Source of the DNA: Mnemiopsis leidyi
Taxonomy: Eukaryota > Ctenophora > Tentaculata > Lobata > Bolinopsidae
Assembly (NCBI GenBank): GCA_000226015.1
Contig: JH153108.1
Location: 149,849-180,897 of the forward strand
Direction: 5' to 3'
Length of the DNA stretch: 31,049 nt
The first letter of the stretch is position 1; the number at the start of each line of letters is the position of its first letter. Below, in pieces: positions 23,284 through 31,049 of the stretch. The notes under the pieces are model-generated. The model had not been told where the DNA came from, searched no databases, and saw only the letters and a list, made by a program, of their open reading frames with translations. A program made the translations under genes and the position numbers.

Positions 23284-24022
23284 TTGTCATAGACAATAAG
23301 AGGTCATTCACATATGCCGTCATCAACTAGATGGGGAAAGGGGGTTTCCAAATAACGATTTATGACGAGGGGGGTTTGGCCAATAGTGATGTCATCAAAT
23401 AAATATTCATGTAAAAATTCTGATTCAGAATTCTGGTGAAACACTGTGTTTTCACTGACTTAGTATAAAAAATTTCAAAAATTATTGCTAATTAAAAACC
23501 AAAAATCAAATTTTTTACATGAAGTAGAAGGGTTCCGACTGTGATGATGTTATTATGAAATTATTATTTACCTCTGAAATTTAGGGGGGTTTTGTCATGA
23601 CGAATGATGACAGAGGGGGGAGGGGTGAACGACCCCTAAAGACTGAGGTACACAGGCAACGTCGGACATAATTATAATATCAAAATTCTTATAGAATGCG
23701 TGGAACTGGCTCTTTGCACCCAACTCAGTTGAAATTCGTGAAGATCCATGAAAAATGAAGGGAGTCGATAGATTAGCAGCGTTTAAGGAATTTTTTCTTG
23801 TGTCTTCAGAGCTAGATCTAGGAAGTGTCCAACATAGTTCATGTTTGATTAAGAAGATTGATTTAATCTGACCAAGATCGCCCTACCAAGAAAGATCGTA
23901 ATAATTATGATTATAAACAATGTGCTGCTACGCGAAGTAAAGTCATACATCATAGTTTGCGGCCTCAATTTCTCAATTAATTAGCGCAGCAACGTAAATT
24001 TACTTCGACAGCTAAGCGGAAT

Positions 24023-24400
24023 TTGGTCACCATTTTGGTAACTACTGCCAATGGTGACGATGATGATGCAACTCGGAATAACGGTCATAAAGTTTGGTTA
24101 GTGGGGCAATTGGCCATGATGACGTCAAAAGACTCGCTCAGTGAAACAAATGGATGCTTCATTGGCGCCTATGTCGACGTGGTAGGTGGCGCCAATGGCG
24201 ATCTCAATAGTCATTACACATTGGCACCATTATAATGGAACCAATGGGTCCAATTGATGGCGATACAACATTCACGATCACTCCTCAGATTGAATGGATT
24301 ATTTGGAATTTCGATTGGGCCAATTGATCCGGTGGTGACAATGAAGCTAATGGCGTTTCATTGGTGACAGTGCGCCAATGACGTCATACAGTTTGAGTGG
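24023..24400. other. Cluster of CCAAT boxes and CRE-like TGACGTCA sites
   Basis: Within about 380 bp, CCAAT or ATTGG occurs around ten times, often as GGCGCCAATGG or its reverse. TGACGTCA occurs twice (about 24,119 and 24,379), the second inside a perfect ATGACGTCAT palindrome. It could be a decayed tandem repeat or a regulatory block. No gene start is visible next to it. Confidence 0.4.
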
Positions 24401-24518
24401 GGCAATTTTCCGGGGGACGGAAACAGGGAGAAAAAGCAGTCCAGTAGTAGTTCCTCCGTCTGAACAATGAATTGCCTGGGTACCTAAGTCCTGGGTACCT
24501 CAGTCCTATTGTCCCTCC

Positions 24519-24560
24519 GATCGGAGGGAAACGAAGACAGAATCACGCAGCGCCTGGTAA
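24519..24560 (+). repeat. Dispersed repeat family B, flank-only diverged copy
   Basis: GATCGGAGGGAAACGAAGAC, then ATCACGCAGCGCCTGGTAA. Same layout as 9,352-9,395 but more diverged. Confidence 0.5.
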
Positions 24561-25464
24561 AAACTAAACAGCTACTGGACCAGACAAGGCCCAAGGGGGA
24601 CATTCGGCTTTACCAGACATTATTTTGAACACCACTGTCAATAAAAGTAGAAAATGGAGCTATCTGGCTGATTTTTGGGAATGAACTTTTAAGTTTTTTT
24701 TGGCACCGAGGGAAATTTTCGACAGTTTGGCGAAATGTTTGGAGACAGAATTCTGCCGACGGTCGTGAGTCGAAAGTTTATTAAAATGTCTTTGCACTTT
24801 GAATGCTGTACAACAGACTATTACTTGTGGCAAACAGATTTCATGTCCCTTAGAAATTTAAAAAAGTCGTAATGTACCCCACAAAGACGATTTGTTATTC
24901 GATTTGAGTGCAAGTTTTAGAACACCATCTCAATCAATTATTTCTAACAAATTAGCTGGGATAAGACCAGTAAAAAATGTGATAACCTTTAGCAAGAGGG
25001 ATACATAATCTTCAGCTAGCTGCATAAGTAAACATATACAAATGAGAATCTACACGAAAATAAGTGATACAAATCAATGGCAACTACAAACTCAAAATTT
25101 ATATCTCAAATCTGTACTAGCTGCATTCGTTTTATGTTATAAAATCTGAAAAATTTGTGAGGGAAACCAGCGACCAGCGATACATACAATGTATAGCGAA
25201 AATATCATTAACTTGAGATAACTTGAATCTTTATAAGCCTGCTTTGAAATACCCAAAATACAGTAGTATTTACATTGTCGTACACATTTACATTGTCTTC
25301 ACAAATCACACCATATGCAAACTGCATAATCATCGCAAGATTCCATGGTCCAGTTTAACTCATTATCGAATTTATGGCATTGGAGCTTAACAACATCGAC
25401 AATAGCTAACATTTCATGAAGTGAAAGAGAGTGACGGCAGACATGGAACTGTGGGGTGGGGTTG
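24561..25464. other. Intergenic, no gene seen
   Basis: AT-rich sequence downstream of the ENKUR 3' end. No frame, repeat or RNA gene that I can support. Confidence 0.5.
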
Positions 25465-25470
25465 TTTATT
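25465..25470 (-). terminator. ENKUR polyadenylation signal overlapping the stop codon
   Basis: On the minus strand the gene ends TTT TAATAAAC: the stop TAA (25,471-25,469) shares its last two bases with AATAAA (25,470-25,465). A transcript cut at the usual 10-30 nt would have a 3' UTR of about 15-35 nt. Confidence 0.6.
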
Positions 25471-28400
25471 AAAAGTTGTCGGTAACGTAGATGATTTTGT
25501 GCTTCTCAATCGTATCGATATCTTTCTCTAGCTGCTTCATTTCAGCTTCCATTCTTTCTTTCCTGAGATATTACTGAATGGTAGGCAAAGTAGAGAGAAA
25601 CATTTTTATAAGTTACATAGTACAGTTCAATGATGTTATCTAGGTATCCACTTATTTCTCTGAGTCCAAACCTTGGGTTAAAATTATAAATCATTATCGT
25701 AGTTTATAAGTGAAGATTTATAAATTTGCAGCAAGCATCTGTCAAAAATTTACAGACCTTGCTTTCTTCGGTGCTGTATCTGTGACGACTGAAAGTCCTT
25801 GGTATTGAAGATGTAGTTCTTCCCAATTCTTTTTCAATCCGTCGAGCGTTTTTTGCCTGAAGAGATAAATAAGAAATAAGTGAAATAATAATTCTCATCA
25901 ATGGTTAAACAAATCTGAACCAATACAGCTGATACGGAAATGAAACATATCTAATTTCAATGTTGAAATTTTGTTTAAATTGAAAGAAAACTCGATAAAA
26001 CATTACCTTTCTTCAGCACTGATTTGATTTAAGGCCCCTTTCTGTAATCTCTGTTGGATGTACTGTTCATAATTCTTCTGGTGCTCAGCCATCTGCTTCT
26101 TTCTTGCTTCCAAATATTTCGGCACTGTACCATAGTTTTCCTTCTTCACAAATTTAGGTACAAGTCCAGAGTCCTGTAGAAAAAGTGAATCTTGGATTAG
26201 TAATCATTAATCGCTGAAAAATAACAAGTTCATTTTTCAACAAATTAGGTAATAGGTTATTCTGGTGATATAACAAAGGAAAGTTTAGTAAATGGAGCAG
26301 AAAGGAATGCCGAATGCATAGATAAACTTGAATAATGTAAAACTGATAGTTTAACGTATCAAACATCTAAATTGTTGGTGGTTCCTCCGGGCGTGTCCAC
26401 ATATTTAGGTTGGGGTTTCTTAGCGACCGACATGATGTTTTCTACAGCGTTGGTATGGATGAAGTTTTTGTTCGACTTAAGTCCCATAACTGGCTTTTCG
26501 TCTCTCTTTGGAACGGCGGGTCGCTTCTGGTCGGCGTTTGGTCTCACAAACTGCGACTCTGAGGATACCATGAAGATTAAGAAAACAGTGAAGAATAATT
26601 TGCAGGGATAAATACGATATCGCTATACCAGGACGAGTTTTTAAATCTCATATACAGCCAAGTCAATCAATCGATCATAACATTGCTCTTGTTGCCATGG
26701 AGACGCGCACAAAAAATGAATAAATAGCGTCTTTGTTAACGCGCAAATAATTTCGCGCGTTCCGTAACGAAGCTGTCCGGCCGAATAGAGGACGTTAAGG
26801 TTATTTTGAGATAGTCGACTTGTGTGTTGTGGGCGCTCAAAATCATTTTACTGCCCAAAGCCATTATTCTGAAATATGGATCGAAATTAAACGTATGGCT
26901 TAATTTAAAAATGTTTTAGGCAAAATCCAAAACAGTACATTATTCAAGTTGATCAAGAGGATTCTTATTTAATTAGGCCGAACCTTGGTCGACCCCAAGA
27001 GCAATTGTTAATCACGACTCACGTGCATGTTTGCTGGCAAAAATCCAAAAAGTGTGAGAAGTTGGTATACCCCCCTGACCAACGTTTGAATTGCACGTGC
27101 AAAAAAGTGCTCTATAAAAGGAACGACATCAGACACGTGCTAGTTATTTACAACACAACTTCAACAAGATCTTCCTTACATATACGCACGTGCTGTTCCC
27201 AAGACAACCCAAGATTAATCTCGACAAACTCGAATATGGACGGCTACCTTGTTGAAATTGTTGGAGCAGTACTAATATTAGGAGCAATACTAATAATGTA
27301 CTTACACATTCTGAAGCTTATTTTCGGGATGAAAAGAGAACTCAATCAGCATAGTGATGCCCAGCGATTGAGTCAGAGGACGTTAGAGGAGTCACTTCGA
27401 CAGATTAACCGGTTAGCAGAGAAGATCCCTTCAAGAACACCACATCTGGAACCAGAACAACCTGCCTATGTGTCGATAGGAATTCCTGAAACTGAGAGCC
27501 CCATCGAAAAATGGCTGACGGACGCAAAAGAATCGACGCCAGAGACTCCCCGATCAATCCCATCGACACCACGGTCGATCCCTTTCACCCCTCGGTCGAT
27601 CTACCCGACGGACGCATCCTCATGCAGTAGCGAGAGGAGCATGATCACTGTTATCCGCGTAGTCCGTGCCCCTGATCTGGATCCTCCCACCCCGAGATCA
27701 GATGTCTCTCTGGAGGACTTCTGGACACACGCTCTAGAAGAGAAAACTGAGGAATCCCGTCTTTAGATGATGCAACTCACTGCATTATACCAATCTATGT
27801 GATACCGCTTAATGCGATGCCGCTTAGTTTGTTCGATGCCACAATATGTGATGCCGCTTCATGCGATGCCGCTTCATGCGATGCCGCTTCATGCGATGCC
27901 GCTTCATGCGATGCCGCTTTATGCGATGCCGCTTTATGCGATGCCGCTTTATGCGATGCCACAATATGTGATGCCGCTTTATGCGATGCCTGTCGACTTA
28001 ATGTCGGCAGAAGATCGGTCGTAGCCTTGCTCCCGATATAAGACTTATTTTCAATACACTTATATCCGTTCCTACCAAGTTTCATATGATTACTATACAT
28101 ATATCTTAGTCGGTCCTTTATAAGGGCCACAGTGGGGAGAGTAAACAGATACTTATACTGTTTTCTCTTCGTGCCAAACCCAGCAGACTTGTTTTACTCG
28201 CCTAATGCAGTCTAAAACAAGGCTATCTGGGTCCCACTGCCGCGGATCTGATCTGGCTGATGGTCCAGGAGTGCGGTCAACTCCGTTTTTCATTCCAGTC
28301 TTATTTGCGTATTAATTGTCACTAATTAGTTGAGTTTGTGTATTCATTGTCACTCATTAGTTGAGTTTGTGTACTCATTGCCACTCATTATTTGAGTTAG

Positions 28401-30788
28401 TGTATTAATTTTCACTCATTAGTTGAGTTAGTGTATTAATTGTCATTCATTAGTTGAAATTTCAGTTGTGTGAGGAGTAACTGTCATTATTGCAAATAGA
28501 AAGGGAAAGAGGCCTGGATTCCATAAAAATATACATGTTTCGAAATAAATACACATTGTTTTTGTCGCGTGCAGATATCATATGCATTATTCATAAATAT
28601 TGAAACTCAAATTTAGCATTTTTTCATAAAGAACAGTTCTTTGTGACTGAATTCAGCTAATCTGATTCCGAAGGTTTTCATGATGATATTAAAATGACCG
28701 ATTATGTCAGTTACTGCACTAGGATGCCTCTAACAATAGCTGCACATAATTGCACTTGGCCTCTAGAATTTTGATGGTTACTTGAATAAAGTTTTCTCAA
28801 AAGATTGCATTTCTTAGTCATACGAAGATAAACTGTTCACCAAAATCAGTACTGTGAATGAGACTAAAATAATTACGCGCTGCTAATCTAAAAAACTCGG
28901 TCTCGCCTTTAATCACGTTAACGATTATTGCAGTTATTATTTGCACTTGGCTACACCTTGTTCCATAAACGTTGTAATCGGTTCGTCGGTACAAGGTTTG
29001 TCACTTCCAGTATCACAGAATTTGTAAATAGAAGATTGTCGTTAAGTTGAACACAAGACAAATCCTAAAGATCCAACTGACTAACACTGGCAACACGTGA
29101 ATGTTATAAGTAGTTTTTAGAAAACCATGCACGATTTTAGGAACACCCCTGCCAAGTCTGAAACAGACGACTCGTTGTCAGAACAATTGGAACATTTATC
29201 ATTTGCGCGATTTTGTTTGACTCTCTGTTTAAAGTAAGTCGAAGGAACCCCTACTATGTCTTGGAGCCGATACAAGAGACAGACAACGCCAACGACATCA
29301 TACATCGTTCAAACGTACACAACGGGAACCGATCTATTGGAGTTTACATCAGAAGCAGTGACTGAATCACTGAGGTGGGCATCAAGAAGAGCGAGCGAAG
29401 CATTGGGATTTACTACTACAAGTTATAGGTATGGAAGAGGATGGATTACTGAACGATCGACATGGACAGATGCTGCTAATTGGGACACTGCCGAAACAGA
29501 GACAGAAGTAGTAACAGTAGGCATAGATTGGGGAATGACAGAAGCACCGACTACAGTTATAACAGAGTGGGGAATGACAGAAGCACCGACTACAGTTATA
29601 ACAGAGTGGGGAATGACAGAAGCACCGACTACAGTTATAACAGAGTGGGAAACGATAGAAGCACCGACTACACTTATAACAGAGTGGAAAACGACAGAAG
29701 CACCGACTACAGTTACAGATTGGGCAATAACAGAAGCACCGACTCCAGAACTTGCAACAGAGTGGGAAATGACAGAAGCACCGACTACAGAACTTGCGAC
29801 AGAATGGGAAATGACAGAAGCACCGACTGTTGAATGGGAATCGACAACAGATCGATCTAGCTATAGTCCTGTGAAGACCTTCTGGGAAACAGTTAAAGAA
29901 ATTACTGAGTCCTGGAGCTCAGTTGAAACAGAAGCTAGAGTGACAGGAAGATATAGCCCTGATACCTCAATTGCAGAAAATCCCGGTGTAGTAACCACCC
30001 TAGAGTCACGTGACCCTGCTTCCTTTTTACCACCAAATACTTTAACAGAAAGTTTTGCTACTGCAGCAGAGGAAGACGAAGCTAGCATGTGGACGAGCGA
30101 AAAGTTCGCGGCTATTGGCTGGATGTCTTCAGCAGCTGTTTTAGTTCTACTGCTAACCCTGCTGATCTGGCTTTGCACATGGAAAATATTGACAAAGCTC
30201 AAGACTCGGTCTGTCCGAATAAAGAATAGTGCAGGACTGGGAAATAATGTGAAGTTGACCGAAATTAGGAGCAGCAAACAGACAGGGCCAGGGACTGAAC
30301 AGGAAAGTAAGAAGACAAAGATGGAGTGAAACTTAGACGTGCGAACTGCATGCGCAAGACTCTTGTCTTATATTTACCTTAAAATACGTTTTCATCCAAA
30401 CGGTTTATGACTTCCCAAAGAGCTGCTTAGAAGACTTCTAATTTAAACAGTCTCGGGATTAGAACTGAAAAAACATGTTATGAGAAGGATATTTTATATA
30501 CTCACTTTCAGGAAGTACTGGTTCCTTGGCACGTTTTGACATAAAGCTGGAGGGTTCATTTAGGGGGACTTTAGCAGGGCCCTGAGGAGTTTAATCTTTA
30601 AAAATATGAAAATTGTTTTAGATTCACAATTACAATAGGTTAAGATTTTTGAAAAAGTTTAACAAAATCGGTCTCTTTAATTACAAAGGGTATAAAGATT
30701 GTGGACAAAACAGTTTACCATGGTCTTAGAGGCTTGCTTGTGTGATTTGTACTCGGCTTTAGTAGTCTCATTGAAAACAGACTTGTAC
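25469..30788 (-). CDS. ENKUR: Enkurin, 5' partial (first exon outside window)
   Basis: Cilium and sperm-flagellum protein. Vertebrate enkurin lies inside axonemal doublet microtubules and has been reported to bind TRPC channels, PI3-kinase p85 and calmodulin. Visible exons, 5' to 3': 30788-30719, 30581-30506, 26558-26365, 26173-26007, 25856-25758, 25562-25469. All are GT-AG and phases agree. The 232 visible residues align by eye with human enkurin: YKSVFNETTK, SKTMGPAKVPLNEP and LPEKSQF near the N-terminus; KRPAVP (proline motif), KPVMG and NFIHTNAVENIM in the middle; SGLVPKF after that; then the C-terminal enkurin domain with GLKKNWEE and IEKHKIIYV. The first visible exon starts in phase 2, so a short first exon with the start codon must lie beyond 31,049. 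Expected total is about 258 aa (human 256). The third intron boundary pair encloses a 3,947-bp intron holding two plus-strand reading frames. Confidence 0.95.
27020..27192 (+). promoter_or_regulatory. TATA box with four CACGTG E-boxes
   Basis: CACGTG at 27,020, 27,094, 27,134 and 27,187. The second is centred in a perfect 12-bp palindrome, TTGCACGTGCAA (27,091-27,102). TATAAAAG at 27,113-27,120 predicts transcription from about 27,145 and a 5' UTR of about 90 nt to the ATG at 27,236. CACGTG is the core site of bHLH-ZIP and bHLH-PAS factors (USF, MITF/TFE, MYC/MAX, CLOCK class). Confidence 0.6.
27236..27766 (+). CDS. Unknown 176-aa single-pass membrane protein with TPRS repeats
   Basis: I do not recognise the family. 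The frame is open from 27,005, but the TATA box at 27,113 places the start at the ATG at 27,236. Visible parts: a hydrophobic helix at residues 6-30 (IVGAVLILGAILIMYLHILK), followed by basic residues and a charged helical stretch (34-63), then a Pro/Ser/Thr tail with TPRS at about 104, 111, 118 and 152, and an acidic C-terminus (DFWTHALEEKTEE). By the positive-inside rule the tail is probably cytoplasmic, with a very short outside N-terminus. The TPRS sites could be proline-directed kinase targets. It is intronless and lies antisense inside the long ENKUR intron. Compositional bias plus promoter elements support a real gene; homology does not. Confidence 0.6.
   Translation: MDGYLVEIVGAVLILGAILIMYLHILKLIFGMKRELNQHSDAQRLSQRTLEESLRQINRLAEKIPSRTPHLEPEQPAYVSIGIPETESPIEKWLTDAKESTPETPRSIPSTPRSIPFTPRSIYPTDASSCSSERSMITVIRVVRAPDLDPPTPRSDVSLEDFWTHALEEKTEESRL
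27801..27990 (+). repeat. 15-bp minisatellite just after the 176-aa gene
   Basis: About 12 copies of a 15-bp unit, GATGCCGCTTYATGC, with a variant CCACAATATGTGATG phrase occurring twice. It starts about 35 bp after the stop codon at 27,766. Unit length is a multiple of three and free of stops in three frames, which explains the long Ala/Ser/His repeat frames here on both strands; I do not read those as genes. Confidence 0.9.
28309..28457 (+). repeat. 31-bp minisatellite, about 4.5 copies
   Basis: Units CACTMATTAGTTGAGTTWGT plus GTATTAATTGT start at 28,320, 28,351, 28,382, 28,413 and 28,444 (partial), with about 10-15% divergence. It lies in the ENKUR intron between the two nested reading frames. 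Confidence 0.88.
28458..29255. other. Spacer between nested genes; possible promoter of the 357-aa gene
   Basis: A TATAAG at 29,105-29,110, preceded by a CACGTG at 29,094, could place transcription near 29,135 and make 29,256 the first ATG. A short frame opens at 29,127 in the same phase but ends at TAA 29,235, inside a donor-like GTAAGT. AATAAA at 28,544-28,549 and AATAAAG near 28,784 could serve the upstream gene. Confidence 0.35.
29256..30329 (+). CDS. Unknown 357-aa Thr/Glu-rich membrane protein with WxxTEAPT repeats
   Basis: Unrecognised family. The N-terminal 90 residues are Ser/Thr/Trp rich. Residues about 92-190 are eight copies of a 13-residue repeat of the form W-x-x-T-E-A-P-T-x-x-x-T-E, the first three identical. 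After an S/T/E-rich spacer (192-280) comes one hydrophobic helix, about 287-310 (SSAAVLVLLLTLLIWLC), then a basic tail (WKILTKLKTRSVRIKN) ending in KKTKME. This architecture suggests a type I-like surface protein with an extended, probably O-glycosylated stalk and a basic cytoplasmic tail. No signal peptide follows the ATG at 29,256, and an in-frame TAA lies at 29,235, so either a short 5' exon is missing or the N-terminus is translocated without a cleaved signal. It is intronless and antisense within the long ENKUR intron; its stop is 176 bp from ENKUR exon 30,506-30,581. Confidence 0.62.
   Translation: MSWSRYKRQTTPTTSYIVQTYTTGTDLLEFTSEAVTESLRWASRRASEALGFTTTSYRYGRGWITERSTWTDAANWDTAETETEVVTVGIDWGMTEAPTTVITEWGMTEAPTTVITEWGMTEAPTTVITEWETIEAPTTLITEWKTTEAPTTVTDWAITEAPTPELATEWEMTEAPTTELATEWEMTEAPTVEWESTTDRSSYSPVKTFWETVKEITESWSSVETEARVTGRYSPDTSIAENPGVVTTLESRDPASFLPPNTLTESFATAAEEDEASMWTSEKFAAIGWMSSAAVLVLLLTLLIWLCTWKILTKLKTRSVRIKNSAGLGNNVKLTEIRSSKQTGPGTEQESKKTKME
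29529..29848 (+). repeat. 39-bp coding minisatellite
   Basis: TGGGGAATGACAGAAGCACC starts the 39-bp unit. The copies at 29,529, 29,568 and 29,607 are identical, and about five more are diverged, with one shorter unit. It encodes the 13-residue repeat of the 357-aa protein. Confidence 0.9.
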
Positions 30789-30834
30789 CTGAAATGTAGG
30801 AGAGATGGTGTTCAAAAGACTAAATTGAGATTAT

Positions 30835-31044
30835 AGCGCTGGCAAGCGCGACCGGGGAAAAAAACTTCCGCCCCCCTTGCCAGGGCCCAACAAAGCCCCC
30901 TTTGCCTAGGCCAAGGAGGGGCCGAAGGCCCCGACGCAGGCCCGTTATCGGAGGAGGGGGGCCGAAGGCCCCCGACGACTCGGCCGAACAAGCGCCCCCT
31001 CTCGGAAAAAGTTTTCAACGAAAGTTGAAAAACTTGCCAGCGCT
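30835..31044. mobile_element. GC-rich MITE, 210 bp, complete, with 5-bp duplication
   Basis: Terminal inverted repeats AGCGCTGGCAAG (30,835-30,846) and CTTGCCAGCGCT (31,033-31,044) are perfect. ATTAT flanks both sides (30,830-30,834 and 31,045-31,049, the last bases of the window). The interior is strongly GC-rich, unlike its surroundings, with palindromes GGGGCC-GAA-GGCCCC and GGGGGCC-GAA-GGCCCCC and a further inverted repeat near the right end (about 31,005-31,033). There is no transposase. The duplication may equally be read as TA with an 11-bp repeat (Tc1/mariner style), so the superfamily is open. It sits in the ENKUR intron before exon 30,719-30,788. Confidence 0.8.
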
Positions 31045-31049
31045 ATTAT

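Noticed and set aside
26691..26704. GTTGCCATGGAGAC, an RFX X-box-like site about 120 bp before an ATG in the ENKUR frame at 26,571, first taken as the cilia-gene promoter and short start.
   Set aside because: Conserved N-terminal ENKUR exons with matching phases lie at 30,506-30,788, so 26,571 is inside an intron just before an acceptor (CCTCAG, 26,559-26,564). The motif may still act as an intronic site, but the degenerate consensus is common by chance.
27795..28130. Long Ala/Ser/His repeat reading frames on both strands.
   Set aside because: They are produced by the stop-free 15-bp minisatellite. No start context, flanking protein or conservation signal.
29127..29237. 36-codon frame in phase with the 357-aa protein, separated by TAA; possible upstream exon with a donor at GTAAGT.
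   Set aside because: Any intron joining it to the downstream frame would be only about 33-45 nt with a weak acceptor, and the peptide is not a clear signal sequence.
29480..29833. 117-codon Asp/Arg/Ser/Tyr repeat frame.
   Set aside because: Shadow of the 39-bp coding repeat in another frame; no membrane segment or tail follows.

Overview
This is nuclear DNA from an animal. Evidence: GT-AG introns throughout, a TGF-beta superfamily type I receptor (a family found only in metazoans), a cilium/sperm protein (enkurin) and a highly conserved V-ATPase subunit. Mostly short introns (about 0.1-0.4 kb in the V-ATPase gene), a moderately AT-rich background and a mix of Penelope-like, pogo-like and tRNA-SINE relics suggest a marine invertebrate, possibly an early-branching one. 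I cannot name the phylum from sequence alone. Position 59 is an ambiguous base (n).

Layout. 1-4.5 kb is gene-poor, AT-rich DNA with degenerate repeats and dead mobile elements: a GIY-YIG fragment of Penelope type, a 326-bp pogo/Tigger-like MITE with TA target duplication, and a frameshifted retroelement ORF1-like relic. 4,775-8,025 (+) is a complete nine-exon gene for V-ATPase subunit B (516 aa). 8-11.7 kb is intergenic, with dispersed GC-rich repeats and two tRNA-type SINE copies in opposite orientation. 11,696-21,495 (+) is a ten-exon type I receptor serine/threonine kinase of ALK1/2 (BMP) type, about 514 aa. One exon carries a +1 frame disruption just after the membrane segment. Its introns hold several minisatellites. 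21.5-25.4 kb is intergenic.

25,469-30,788 (-) is enkurin (ENKUR): six exons are visible and the first lies beyond the window end. One ENKUR intron (26,559-30,505) is about 20 times longer than its neighbours. On its opposite strand it contains two intronless open reading frames for single-pass membrane proteins of no family I recognise: a 176-aa protein with an N-terminal anchor and TPRS repeats, preceded by a TATA box and four CACGTG E-boxes, and a 357-aa Thr/Glu-rich protein with about eight 13-residue WxxTEAPT repeats and a C-terminal anchor. A GC-rich 210-bp MITE with perfect 12-bp terminal inverted repeats and a 5-bp duplication sits in the ENKUR intron at the very end of the window.

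The genes do not form an operon or pathway. The most unusual points are the nested antisense gene pair inside ENKUR, the receptor's eroded GS box together with its frame break, and the number of unrelated minisatellites (unit lengths 9, 10, 15, 15, 18, 28, 31 and 39 bp).
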